A program made the position numbers and the translations under genes. From an uncultured Clostridia bacterium (lineage in GTDB: Bacteria; Bacillota; Clostridia; Oscillospirales; Ruminococcaceae), in NCBI GenBank assembly GCA_945873955.1, contig CAMCFA010000015.1, forward strand, positions 1-42,801: a stretch of DNA of 42,801 bases, given 5' to 3'. Under the pieces are notes generated by a model that made no database searches, was not told where the DNA came from, and saw only the letters and a program-made list of their open reading frames with translations. Below are positions 16,310 to 23,896 of this stretch, one piece after another (position 1 is the first letter of the stretch; every line of letters begins with the position of its first letter).

Positions 16310-16325
16310 TTTGATTACCTCCTTT
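16309..16325 (-). promoter_or_regulatory. Ribosome binding site that decides an ATT start
   Basis: AAAGGAGG at 16325-16318 is followed by 8 bases (TAATCAAA) and the codon ATT at 16309-16307. Spacing is ideal for initiation. The codons before (ATC, AAA) and after (TTA, GAT) offer no standard start. Confidence 0.75.
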
Positions 16326-16341
16326 AAGTATAAATTGTAAT

Positions 16342-16752
16342 TTATAAACTATATTTTGAGTATGAATAATACAATTCATTAGCGAATTCTTTTAAGAATG
16401 TTTGGTCAAATGAATTGCTGAAAAAAATCTCGTTTTCTTTTAGAATATCACATAAATATCCTTTAACAAGTATGTGTCCGTTTTTACTTGAAGAAAATGA
16501 TATGTATTTGTGATATCCGTATGGTTCTTGAATTATTGCTGATCCACTTAAATTATCATATATAGTTTTCAAATTTGTTGAGAACAAAACAAATTGCTTA
16601 ACATCTATATCCATATCGGAAACAGCAGAAAAACCATCGCTTGCTACGTATACAGACATAGCAGTGTTGGAAGGATACATAATATCTTCTTCAAAGATTT
16701 CAAGTTCCAATGATATAGAAAAGTCGTTTGTATTTAAGGTGTGCTTCGCCAT
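16342..16752 (-). CDS. WapI-type immunity-like protein (orphan)
   Basis: This 136-aa AT-rich gene differs sharply from the GC-rich genes on both sides. The sequence fits the small WapI/DUF6228 immunity pattern as I recall it: an N-terminal strand region, VLFSTNLKTIYDNLSGSAII, then YHKYISFSSSKNGHILVKGY, and the closing FDQTFLKEFANELY. Such proteins normally neutralise a contact-dependent toxin, yet no toxin, Rhs or LXG gene is near. AAGGAG precedes the ATG at 16752, and a TATAAT box lies at 16804-16799 on the minus strand. It ends 32 bases before the peptidase start, so it could be co-transcribed with the lgt operon. The family call is from memory of the pattern. Confidence 0.6.
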   Translation of the reverse strand: MAKHTLNTNDFSISLELEIFEEDIMYPSNTAMSVYVASDGFSAVSDMDIDVKQFVLFSTNLKTIYDNLSGSAIIQEPYGYHKYISFSSSKNGHILVKGYLCDILKENEIFFSNSFDQTFLKEFANELYYSYSKYSL

Positions 16753-16849
16753 TTCATATCGCTCCTTAAAATTCCGATTTACAACATAATACTTTATAAT
16801 TATATCACATCTTGTTTCGTTTTTCCACCCCCTTTATGTGAAAATTAGT

Positions 16850-16872
16850 AAAAAAAAAGACCCTTGCGGGTC
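16850..16872 (-). terminator. Intrinsic terminator of the small RNA
   Basis: GACCC (minus 16872-16868), loop GCAA, GGGTC (16863-16859), then nine consecutive T on the minus strand. It lies 98 bases upstream of the WapI-like ATG, so it separates the RNA from that gene. Confidence 0.85.
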
Positions 16873-16979
16873 CGGCGCAGATAACTGCCAAGTAAAATGA
16901 TAATTATGTGTAGAACAAAAGAAAGGAGACAACTAAACAAAACAAATGAACGGAGATTATGAACTCTGACCATTTATTT
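16850..16979 (-). ncRNA. Candidate small RNA of about 130 nt
   Basis: A complete minus-strand transcription unit: TTGACA (17014-17009), 17-base spacer, TATAAT (16991-16986), predicted start near 16979, and a terminator hairpin GACCC/GGGTC (16872-16859) followed by nine T (16858-16850). The RNA would contain a pyrimidine-rich CTCCTTTCTTTTG stretch (about 16926-16914), complementary to ribosome binding sites. A frame beginning ATGGTCAGAG at the very 5' end runs through the terminator, but it has no ribosome binding site. No known RNA family was recognised. Confidence 0.6.
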
Positions 16980-16985
16980 GTCTAT

Positions 16986-17014
16986 ATTATACCGTGAATT
17001 AGCGGATTTGTCAA
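16986..17014 (-). promoter_or_regulatory. Perfect sigma-A promoter of the small RNA
   Basis: Both hexamers match consensus exactly (TTGACA, TATAAT) with a 17-base spacer on the minus strand. No protein gene starts downstream within the unit before the terminator at 16850-16872. Confidence 0.88.
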
Positions 17015-17225
17015 TAACTTTTTGGCAATTTAATATAATTCGTGCAAATCACACAAAAATGACTTCTTATCTTTGATAGACATTTAGTGTTTTAAATACA
17101 ATAATGTATTTTTCTGGTATTTATCGGCGTATTTTTACCGTGAAAACAGCCAATGCGGCTCTGCGGCATTGCCTATATTCTGTGCGAATGTCACAAAGCC
17201 GCCGCTAAGATACTCCCGGAGAGGG

Positions 17226-17435
17226 TCACGCGTGCTCCGGCGAGGTGGTGTCCCGGAACAGCAGTGATATGCACCACGCCGCCGAAAGCGCCACCAAAAT
17301 ATAGACGATACGGCTGATAACAGCGCCCTGTCCGCCGAAGAGCCACGCCACGAGGTCAAAGCTGAAAATACCTACAAGACCCCAGTTCAGCCCGCCGATT
17401 ATCAGCAGCGTGAGCGCCAGCTTATCTATCCACAT
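17226..17435 (-). CDS. DUF378 small membrane protein (YuzA-like)
   Basis: This 69-aa integral membrane protein has two hydrophobic helices. The hallmark LALTLLIIGGLNWGLVGIF in the first helix, then FDLVAWLFG and IVYILVALSA in the second, match DUF378. I choose the ATG at 17435 because AAAGGTGG stands 7 bases before it; the ATG six codons upstream is less well supported. Function is unknown in the family. It is a single gene, transcribed away from minD. Confidence 0.85.
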   Translation of the reverse strand: MWIDKLALTLLIIGGLNWGLVGIFSFDLVAWLFGGQGAVISRIVYILVALSAAWCISLLFRDTTSPEHA

Positions 17436-17847
17436 ATTGTTTCCACCTTTCATCTTCCTGCGGAACTACGTTCAGCAGAGGTTTGCCGCGCCGGTCGTGC
17501 GGCGCATATCTAGTATTCGCATATTTCCCGGCGATATTACAGCCGGGACATTCCATTTTATGCCTGTTTCTGGTTCTATATCAAACATCTTGTGCCATTC
17601 TACACAAGCAAGACAATAGTTGTCCTGCATAAATAACGCCCCAACAATTATTGTTAAAAACTATGCTAAAATATGCACAAAAAATCGCCGTGAAATTACA
17701 GATTTTTCACAAAATTTTGAATTATGCAAAAAAACGCTTTCATTTAGCAGTCTTTTGTGATAGAATATATATTAAGAAATATTATGTTCATTATGGGTGC
17801 ATAATCTCATTCAAGGTGTGCCAATAATACAGCGAGAGGGGAATTGT
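17436..17847. other. AT-rich intergenic region upstream of the minD-like gene
   Basis: No gene is seen. The left part (17460-17560) is GC-rich. A perfect 6-1-6 palindrome AACAAT-T-ATTGTT at 17643-17655 could be an operator. An extended -10 element (TG at 17758-17759, TAGAAT at 17761-17766) is the best promoter candidate for minD-mgsA, with a poor -35. Confidence 0.5.
17758..17766 (+). promoter_or_regulatory. Possible extended -10 promoter for minD-mgsA
   Basis: TG, one base, then TAGAAT. The sequence 17 bases upstream (TTTCAT) does not match TTGACA, so recognition would rely on the extended -10 element. The ATG at 17848 lies about 75 bases downstream. Confidence 0.45.
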
Positions 17848-18585
17848 ATGTCACAGATAATTGCGGTAACGGCAGGCAAGGGCGGTACCGGTAAATCCAC
17901 CACATCTGCTAACGTGGCTACGGCGCTTGCGGCGCTGGGCAAAAAAACTCTGGTAGTCGAGCTGGACTTCGGTCTGAGATGTCTTGATATCATGCTTGGT
18001 ATCAAGGACAAGGTAAAGCACGATATCGGCGAATACCTTGAGGGTAAAATAGATATCCTCACCGCGACCACAAAGGTCGACCGGGTGGATAACCTCTATC
18101 TTGTCTGCGCGACCAGAAACCCGTTTATCGATATCAACCCCGAAAAGATAATGGAAGTCTGCGAGGAAATGCGCAAGCACTTTGATTACATAATCATGGA
18201 CACCGCCGGTATCGGCAGCTCCGTGTTCAGCGTGATCAAGGCTGCGGAGCTTATCCTTATGGTAACCACCCCGGATACCGTGTGCGTACGCGACGGCGCT
18301 ATCCTGTCCGACTTCCTTTATGTCAAGAACTGCACCAACCAGCGTCTTGTCATCAATAAGGTCAGCCCCAACTTCAAGGACGAGGATATCCTCTACGACC
18401 TTGACGAGGTAATGGACAACGTCGGTATACCGCTTATCGGCGTAGTTCCGGAGGATATGAACATCAAAATCTGCGGAGCAAAGGGACAGCCCCTGCCGCC
18501 GAGCTGCGGCGGAGCAAAGGCTTACGCAGCTATCGCAAGACGTATACTTGGTGAGGAAGTTCCGCTCACCATCAACATAAACTAA
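17848..18585 (+). CDS. minD: MinD/ParA-family ATPase
   Basis: This 245-aa deviant-Walker ATPase probably acts in placing the division septum or other polar structures. It shows the P-loop TAGKGGTGKSTTSANVATAL (residues 8-27), LDFGLRCLDIMLG like the MinD switch region, the Walker B strand YIIMDTAGIG, VTTPDTVCVRDGA, and VGIPLIGVVPED. The start at 17848 follows GCGAGAGGGGAATTGT. The C-terminus (GEEVPLTININ) lacks the basic amphipathic helix that tethers typical MinD to membrane. Neither minC nor minE is in the window. It is followed 13 bases later by mgsA. Confidence 0.85.
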   Translation: MSQIIAVTAGKGGTGKSTTSANVATALAALGKKTLVVELDFGLRCLDIMLGIKDKVKHDIGEYLEGKIDILTATTKVDRVDNLYLVCATRNPFIDINPEKIMEVCEEMRKHFDYIIMDTAGIGSSVFSVIKAAELILMVTTPDTVCVRDGAILSDFLYVKNCTNQRLVINKVSPNFKDEDILYDLDEVMDNVGIPLIGVVPEDMNIKICGAKGQPLPPSCGGAKAYAAIARRILGEEVPLTININ

Positions 18586-18598
18586 GGAGGGAGCAGTC

Positions 18599-18997
18599 TT
18601 GAATATAGCACTTATTGCTCACGATTCCAAAAAAGAGCTTATGGTTCAGTTCTGCATTGCATACTGCGGGATCCTCAGCCATCACGAAATACGCGCCACC
18701 GGCACCACCGGCAAGCTGGTAGCAGAGGCTACCGGGCTTCATATACAGCGATTCCTCAGCGGCTCTCAGGGCGGCGACCAGCAGCTTGCCTCCAGCATTT
18801 CCTGCAACGAGATCGACCTGCTGATCTTCTTCCGCGACCCGCTGAACGCGAAGTCCCACGAGCCTAACGACATCAATATCCTGCGTCTGTGCGACGTTCA
18901 CAATATTCCCGTCGCGACTAATATCGCTACCGCCGAAGCGCTTATCCACGCGCTTGAACGCGGCGACCTCGACTGGCGCGAATATATGCGAAGCTGA
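18599..18997 (+). CDS. mgsA: Methylglyoxal synthase, TTG start
   Basis: This 132-aa enzyme converts dihydroxyacetone phosphate to methylglyoxal and phosphate, a glycolytic bypass when phosphate is short. The E. coli active-site elements are present: H8 in LIAHD, ATGTTGKL, SGSQGGDQQ with catalytic D60, FFRDPL with D80, H87 in KSHEPN, and NIPVATNIATAEA. The start is a TTG at 18599, preceded by AAGGAGGG at good spacing; no ATG or GTG fits. Pairing with minD recurs in Clostridia, to my knowledge. A terminator follows. Confidence 0.94.
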   Translation: MNIALIAHDSKKELMVQFCIAYCGILSHHEIRATGTTGKLVAEATGLHIQRFLSGSQGGDQQLASSISCNEIDLLIFFRDPLNAKSHEPNDINILRLCDVHNIPVATNIATAEALIHALERGDLDWREYMRS

Positions 18998-19016
18998 TTT
19001 ACGACCGCTAATAATA

Positions 19017-19054
19017 AAGCCTGAGAAGATCATTCCTCTCAGGCTTTTCTTTTT
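19017..19054 (+). terminator. Terminator between mgsA and the U32 peptidase gene
   Basis: A 10-bp stem AAGCCTGAGA/TCTCAGGCTT (19017-19026 and 19037-19046) with a 10-base loop is followed by TTTTCTTTTT on the plus strand. The genes converge here. On the minus strand A/T flanks are weaker but the hairpin could serve both. Confidence 0.87.
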
Positions 19055-19065
19055 GTACAAACAAG

Positions 19066-21114
19066 CTACTCCGCGCCCCGGAAATACAGCCCTCTGGTCA
19101 GCGCCCCGGAGGGCTTCCCGTTATTGAGGTACATATCCAGCACCGGCTTCAGTTCACGCTCGTCGGTGAATTTCAGCACGGCAAAGTCGAATTGCCGGAG
19201 CGCCTGTCCCCGGTCGCTCATTATGAGCCGGTCGGGGTTCAGCACCTCCACGGAGTTACCGCCGCACAGCACCGGCATTTCGTTGCCCCGGCGGTCAATG
19301 ATAAACTTCCCACAGGGAGCGCCGGAACATTCCAGCGGGCTTACCCTGCCGCAGGGCTTCCCGCCGGAAACCGGGCAGCGCCGCATTATCATCAGCGGCA
19401 GTCTGCCATAGGCGATAATTCCCGTCGGTATCGGTGAATCTATCTGCGCAAGATGCGTCGCCGTCCCCTCAAAGGACAGCGTAACGTCCTCAAAGCCGAA
19501 GTCCGCGCACACCTCCGCCGAACGGCTGTTTATGACGTTCATTCTGTGACCGCCGTGCAGCGTGAAGCCCTCCTCCCGCAGCAGCAGCGCATGTCCCATG
19601 GTCTGAGCCATGCCGCGGGTGAATCCGGCTTTTCGCAGCTCAGAGAGCCGCTGCCGCACCTCGTCCTCGCAGTCTGCCAGCACGAACGGCGGCATGACAG
19701 CTATCCTATCCTTGCCGGGAGTTTCTGCGTTAAGCAGCCGCATGGGGGCGTATATCAGCGAAAACGGCAGCCGGAGCGCCTGTTCAAGCTGCTCGGCGGA
19801 GTACACCTCGCATCGCCATTCCAACGGGTTTCTGCTTCGGGAATGACATTCCGCCGGTGCAATATTCTTTACTCCGTAATGCGGCGTGTTTTCCGCAAGA
19901 AGCGCGCCGTCCAGCGCCGAAACCAGCTCCCGCCGCAGCGAATTCAGCGCGGACGCCGGAAGATTCAGCCCCTCGTCTACCTCCGCCGTGACCTTTCCCG
20001 CATAGAACTGCGTGCCGCCCAGCTTTGCCATTCGTCCGCACACGCTTTCGGCGGTAAGCGGAGCGTTCTGCGCAGGCTGGGGTATCTCACCGGAAACCTC
20101 CGCCGTGATGTCCCCGCATTTCCCGCATGCCGTTATCGGCTGCCCGCTGCGCAGCACAGTGTGGATATCAGCGCTGAACCTCGGCAGCTCGGACTTGTAC
20201 AGCGCCTTTATGCCGTTCAGCGCCTTCGCGGAGTTCTCAACGTCCTCGCGGCTGCGTATACCCTGCATGTCCCGCATTTGCCCGGTGTAGTACTCGTCGG
20301 TAAGCCCGCTGCGGGAGAACACCCCCGCAAGCCTGTCGTAGTCGTAGTTCCCGCCGTGCAGCGACTTATAGCAGGAGTCCACCGCGCAGGCGATGTACTC
20401 CGGGCGCTTCATTCTGCCCTCGATTTTAAGGGACGATATGCCCATTTCTTCCAGCTCCGGCAGGTGAGGTATCAGCGAGCTGTCTTTCAGCGAAATGACG
20501 TTGTGCCGCTCCCCGCAGGAGAAATCCAGCCGGCAGGGCTGGGCGCAAAGTCCGCGGTTGCCGCTCCTGCCGCCGAAAATGCTGCTCATATAGCACTGTC
20601 CGCTTATCGAAACGCACAGCGCCCCATGCACGAACACCTCAAGCTCAATGTCGGAATTGTCGGCGATATGCCGTATTTCCTCCCGGGAAAGCTCCCGCCC
20701 GACCACCGCCCGGCAGAAACCCAGCTCCCCCGCCGCCTTAACGCCCGCAAGACTATTCAGCGACATCTGCGTAGAGGCGTGCCGCGGCAGCTCCGGGCAG
20801 ACCTGCTTAGCAAGCTTCGCCGCGCCGAGATCCTGTATTATCAGCCCGTCCACGCCGCATTCTGCCGCTCTCCTCACGCACTCCGCGTAGTCCGGCAGCT
20901 CGCTGTCGTACACCAGCGTGTTGAGCGCCGCGTAGACCCTGACTCCCCGGCGGTGACATTCGACGCAGACCGTTTTTAAGTCCTCAACAGAAAAATTTTC
21001 GGCATTTTTGCGTGCCGAAAATTTCATTAAGCCAAGATAAACCGCGTCGGCGCCTGTGTTGAGCGCCGCCGCCAGATCTGAAATACCCCCAAGGGGCGCA
21101 AGAATTTCACTCAT
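19066..21114 (-). CDS. U32-family peptidase-like protein (RlhA/TrhP type, with DUF3656-like C-terminal region)
   Basis: The product has 682 aa. The N-terminal half has the U32 layout: MSEILAPLGGISDLAAALNT, GADAVYLGL, then the signature EVFVHGALCVSISGQCYMSS and GNRGLCAQPCRL, whose cysteines could hold an iron-sulfur cluster. KIEGRMKRPEYIACAVDSCY closes the core. The family includes proteins needed for hydroxylation of 23S rRNA C2501 (RlhA) and of tRNA wobble uridine (TrhP); which of these applies is not clear. The long C-terminal half fits the extended form seen in Clostridia. Its ATG overlaps the stop of the ZapA-domain gene (ATGA). Confidence 0.88.
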   Translation of the reverse strand: MSEILAPLGGISDLAAALNTGADAVYLGLMKFSARKNAENFSVEDLKTVCVECHRRGVRVYAALNTLVYDSELPDYAECVRRAAECGVDGLIIQDLGAAKLAKQVCPELPRHASTQMSLNSLAGVKAAGELGFCRAVVGRELSREEIRHIADNSDIELEVFVHGALCVSISGQCYMSSIFGGRSGNRGLCAQPCRLDFSCGERHNVISLKDSSLIPHLPELEEMGISSLKIEGRMKRPEYIACAVDSCYKSLHGGNYDYDRLAGVFSRSGLTDEYYTGQMRDMQGIRSREDVENSAKALNGIKALYKSELPRFSADIHTVLRSGQPITACGKCGDITAEVSGEIPQPAQNAPLTAESVCGRMAKLGGTQFYAGKVTAEVDEGLNLPASALNSLRRELVSALDGALLAENTPHYGVKNIAPAECHSRSRNPLEWRCEVYSAEQLEQALRLPFSLIYAPMRLLNAETPGKDRIAVMPPFVLADCEDEVRQRLSELRKAGFTRGMAQTMGHALLLREEGFTLHGGHRMNVINSRSAEVCADFGFEDVTLSFEGTATHLAQIDSPIPTGIIAYGRLPLMIMRRCPVSGGKPCGRVSPLECSGAPCGKFIIDRRGNEMPVLCGGNSVEVLNPDRLIMSDRGQALRQFDFAVLKFTDERELKPVLDMYLNNGKPSGALTRGLYFRGAE

Positions 21115-22532
21115 AGTGTAAGCTGACCGTCCTCCAGCATTTCGTTGAGCTGCTTGTTGAGGGAAGTGTTGGTCTTTTTCAGCTCCCTGACCTCCGCGAG
21201 GGCTTCGTTGAGCTGCTTTTTCAGCGTTTCAAGCTGCTTTGCCTGCTCCTCGTTCTGCTCCGCTGAGCCGTTGTTATCCTCCGCAGCCTGCTTCAATGCG
21301 GCATTTTCGCTCTCTATCTGGGAGTACTTCACACTCAGCTCCTCGAACTTACCTGCCTTTTCACGCAGCTCGGCAAGGTCGCCGCTCTGGGTTTTGAGCG
21401 TGGAATTCTCCTGCTCCAGCCCTGCGATATCGGAATGTACCTCCGCAAGTCTGCGTTCCAGTTCGCTGTTTTTTCCCTGCTCTGCGGCAAGGGACTTTTT
21501 CACCTCTGCAAGCTCTGCGGCGGCCTTCTCCGCTGCGGACAGCTTCTTTTCGAGGTCGGAGTTCCTGCCCTTTTCAGCGGAAAGCGACTGCTTTATCTCC
21601 GCAAGCTCTGCGGCGGCCTTCTCCGCTGCCGCCAGCTTCTTTTCAAGGTCGGCATTCCTGCCCTTTTCAGCGGAAAGCGACTGCTTCACCTCTGCAAGCT
21701 CGGCAGAGGTTTTCTCCGCTGCCGCCAGTTTCTTTTCAAGGTCGGCGGTCTTGGACTGCTCCGCGGCAAGGGACTTCTTCACGTTTTCAAGCTCCACGGC
21801 GCCGGCTTTCAGCTTCTCGCGGTCTTTTTCAAGGGTAGCCGCGCGCTCCTCTGAACGGCGGAGAGCCTCCTCGGTGTTTGCCGCCTTGTCCAGCTTTTCC
21901 TGCAGCTTTTTGTTCTCCTCGGTGACTGCGGACAGCTTATCCGCCTGCTTTTTCAGGTCGGCGTTCTGCGATGTAAGCTCGTTTATCTTCTTTTCCAGAC
22001 CCTCGCTCTTTTCCCCGGCGGACTTCACCGTATCGGCGAGCTGGGCGTTTTTCTCACCGAGGGAGTTAATCTGCTCCTGCGCCTTTGAAAGCTCCTCCTT
22101 GGCAAAAGCGTTCTCCTCCGCACGGGAGTTGGCTTCGTTCAGAGTTTCGGTGAGCTGGGCGTTCTTGCCTTGAAGCTCCGAAAAGCTCTTCTGCAATGCA
22201 GCCAGAGCCTCGCTGTCCTTTTTGAGCGCCTTGTTCTCCTCGGCAAGCTGCCTGTTCTCGGCGAGCGCCTTTTCTCCCTGCTCCGCAGAGTTTTTGAGCG
22301 CAGCGTTGGACTTAGCAAGACTGTTTCTTTCAGCGGAAACGGTTTCCAGCTCTCCCAGCAGGTCAAGCACGGTGAAAACGCAGGCGTCGTCCTTCGACAG
22401 CGACATGCTGCGGCAGTATTCGGTTATGCGCCGGTCGGTCTCCTCCCCTTGACGGAGCAGCGCGGCGGCGTTATCGGTGCGGAGATTATAGGGCTTCCCA
22501 CAAATCGTTACAGTGACCTTTTCGTTAAGCAT
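21111..22532 (-). CDS. ZapA-domain protein with a long repetitive coiled coil
   Basis: The product has 473 aa. Residues 1-65 match the ZapA division-protein pattern: VTVTICGKPYNLRTDNA, then ITEYCRSMSLSKDDACVFTV and LDLLGEL. Standard ZapA has about 90-110 residues and binds FtsZ. Here the remaining 400 residues are an almost continuous heptad coiled coil, rich in Ala, Glu, Lys, Leu and Ser. Between residues 254 and 374 there are three near-identical 31-residue units and a partial fourth, each built on SLSAEKGRN.DLEKKL-type sequence. A consensus promoter lies upstream and GAAAGGAACACG before the ATG. Coupling with a U32 gene downstream is common for zapA in Firmicutes, to my knowledge. Confidence 0.82.
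   Translation of the reverse strand: MLNEKVTVTICGKPYNLRTDNAAALLRQGEETDRRITEYCRSMSLSKDDACVFTVLDLLGELETVSAERNSLAKSNAALKNSAEQGEKALAENRQLAEENKALKKDSEALAALQKSFSELQGKNAQLTETLNEANSRAEENAFAKEELSKAQEQINSLGEKNAQLADTVKSAGEKSEGLEKKINELTSQNADLKKQADKLSAVTEENKKLQEKLDKAANTEEALRRSEERAATLEKDREKLKAGAVELENVKKSLAAEQSKTADLEKKLAAAEKTSAELAEVKQSLSAEKGRNADLEKKLAAAEKAAAELAEIKQSLSAEKGRNSDLEKKLSAAEKAAAELAEVKKSLAAEQGKNSELERRLAEVHSDIAGLEQENSTLKTQSGDLAELREKAGKFEELSVKYSQIESENAALKQAAEDNNGSAEQNEEQAKQLETLKKQLNEALAEVRELKKTNTSLNKQLNEMLEDGQLTL
21411..21773 (-). repeat. Tandem 93-bp coding repeats in the ZapA-domain gene
   Basis: The stretch encodes units at residues 254-284, 285-315, 316-346 and 347-374. Each unit is 31 residues (93 bp). 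The second and third differ at only a few positions, and the DNA is also closely similar, which suggests recent duplication or contraction in register with the coiled coil. Confidence 0.82.
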
Positions 22533-22601
22533 TTTGGCGTGTTCCTTTCATGATTTTTTATTGAAACGTACTTTTACATAACGGATAATTCCCATATATT
22601 T

Positions 22602-22630
22602 ATTATAGCTTAATTCCGCAGTTATTGCAA
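22602..22630 (-). promoter_or_regulatory. sigma-A promoter for the ZapA-domain gene and U32 gene
   Basis: On the minus strand TTGCAA (22630-22625) and TATAAT (22607-22602) are 17 bases apart. The ATG at 22532 lies about 65 bases downstream. Confidence 0.82.
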
Positions 22631-22733
22631 GACTTTTTTTAAAAATATTGCAGCCGGGTGGGACAATTGATGCTATCCCGAAAAATAGCCAAAAAAAAGT
22701 CCCGAAATGACGAATTTTTATGATAATAATATA

Positions 22734-22762
22734 TTGCGCACGGCGCACAATAATGGTATAAT
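22734..22762 (+). promoter_or_regulatory. sigma-A promoter for the mreB operon
   Basis: TTGCGC (22734-22739) and TATAAT (22757-22762) have a 17-base spacer. It is the best promoter ahead of mreB (ATG at 22854). Confidence 0.75.
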
Positions 22763-22853
22763 TATAATTGTACTATTGTGTATATAGGGTATGTGCAATT
22801 CACACAAAGCATACTGTTAAACATCACTAAATATATTTTCGGAGGCAGCATTT

Positions 22854-23873
22854 ATGTTTGGAATCAACAAGGACATCGGTATTGACTTAGGAACAGCGAA
22901 CACGCTTGTATATATGCGCGGCAAGGGCATTATTATCCGCGAGCCGTCGGTAGTCGCAGTGGACAAGAAGCTCCAGTGCGTGCGCTACGTTGGCCAGGAA
23001 GCCAAGGACGTGATCGGACGCACCCCCGGCTCTATCGTTGCGGTAAGACCGCTGAAGGACGGCGTTATCGCGGACTTCGACATGACCTCCAGCATGCTGG
23101 AGCAGTTCATAAAGAAGGCGCTCAAGGGCAGAGGCAAGGCGAGAGTTATTATCTGCATTCCCTCCGGTGTTACCGAGGTAGAGCGCCGCGCCGTTAAGGA
23201 AGCCGCTCAGAACGCCGGCGCAAAGCGCGTTTCTATCATTGAGGAGCCTATGGCCGCCGCTATCGGCGCGGGACTTCCCGTTGCAGAGCCGGTAGGCAGC
23301 ATGATCGTCGATATCGGCGGCGGCACCAGCGAGGTCGCTATAATCTCCCTCGGCGGTATCGTTACTGCGCGCTCCGTAAGGGTAGCAGGCGACGAGTTCG
23401 ACTCCGCTATCATCAACTACATCAAGAAGAAATACAACCTGCTCATCGGTGAAAGAACCGCTGAGAACATCAAGGTCGGCATAGGCTCTGCATACAAGAC
23501 CAGCGAAAACGAGCCGGTCATGGACATCAAGGGACGCAACCTGCTCAATGGTCTGCCGGAGAACATCACCGTCACCAGCGAGGAGATCCGCGAGGCAATT
23601 TCCGAGCCGCTGTCCCACGTTATCGACGCGATCAAGACCACCCTTGAAAAGACCCCCCCGGAGCTTGCGGCGGACATTATCGAGTCCGGCATTATGCTGG
23701 CGGGCGGCGGAGCGCTGCTGCGCGGTCTTGACCAGCTTATCCATGAGGAGACCGGTATGCCCGTAAAGATCGCAGAGCGCCCGCTTGACTGCGTTGCAGA
23801 CGGCACCGGAAAGGTACTTGAGAACATCGACAAGCTGGAGGACGTACTCAGCGAGGACGAGAGCATTTATTGA
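22854..23873 (+). CDS. mreB: Rod-shape actin homologue MreB
   Basis: This 339-aa cytoplasmic actin-like ATPase forms membrane-bound filaments that guide lateral wall synthesis. It has the phosphate-1 motif [19 protein letters not shown] (from residue 8), [10 protein letters not shown], the second phosphate motif [30 protein letters not shown], and the adenosine motif [15 protein letters not shown]. The length is standard. GGAGGCAGCATTT precedes the ATG. It is the first gene of mreB-mreC-mreD-PBP2. Confidence 0.97.
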   Translation: MFGINKDIGIDLGTANTLVYMRGKGIIIREPSVVAVDKKLQCVRYVGQEAKDVIGRTPGSIVAVRPLKDGVIADFDMTSSMLEQFIKKALKGRGKARVIICIPSGVTEVERRAVKEAAQNAGAKRVSIIEEPMAAAIGAGLPVAEPVGSMIVDIGGGTSEVAIISLGGIVTARSVRVAGDEFDSAIINYIKKKYNLLIGERTAENIKVGIGSAYKTSENEPVMDIKGRNLLNGLPENITVTSEEIREAISEPLSHVIDAIKTTLEKTPPELAADIIESGIMLAGGGALLRGLDQLIHEETGMPVKIAERPLDCVADGTGKVLENIDKLEDVLSEDESIY

Positions 23874-23896
23874 TCTAACGGCAGCTAGGAGCGGTT

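Larger units (their letters stand above)
16753..17225. other. AT-rich spacer holding the small RNA unit
   Basis: From left: leader and TATAAT box of the WapI-like gene (16753-16804), small RNA terminator, body and promoter (16850-17014), then about 130 AT-rich bases with no feature. Last is a weak hairpin CAATGC/GCATTG at 17151-17171 that could end the DUF378 transcript. No gene is seen. Confidence 0.65.
22533..22853. other. Divergent promoter region between the ZapA-domain gene and mreB
   Basis: This is an AT-rich spacer with no gene. It holds one sigma-A promoter on each strand (minus at 22602-22630, plus at 22734-22762), about 100 bases apart. The 5' leader of mreB is roughly 85 bases and shows no clear riboswitch. 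Confidence 0.7.

Noticed and set aside
16850-16967. Possible 46-residue hydrophobic peptide (toxin-like) encoded by the small RNA
   Set aside because: The frame starts ATGGTCAGAG close to the transcript 5' end, has no ribosome binding site and reads through the terminator. Noncoding is the simpler view, though a leaderless peptide is not excluded.
17460-17640. Riboswitch or structured leader ahead of the minD-like gene
   Set aside because: No consistent stem set or known conserved core was found, and it lies upstream of the best promoter candidate.
19453-20979. 508-codon plus-strand frame, and similar long frames at 11624-13108 and 29209-30366
   Set aside because: Each lies antisense to well-supported genes (U32 peptidase; folD and lgt; uridine phosphorylase and membrane proteins), with Arg/His-rich compositions and no recognisable motifs.
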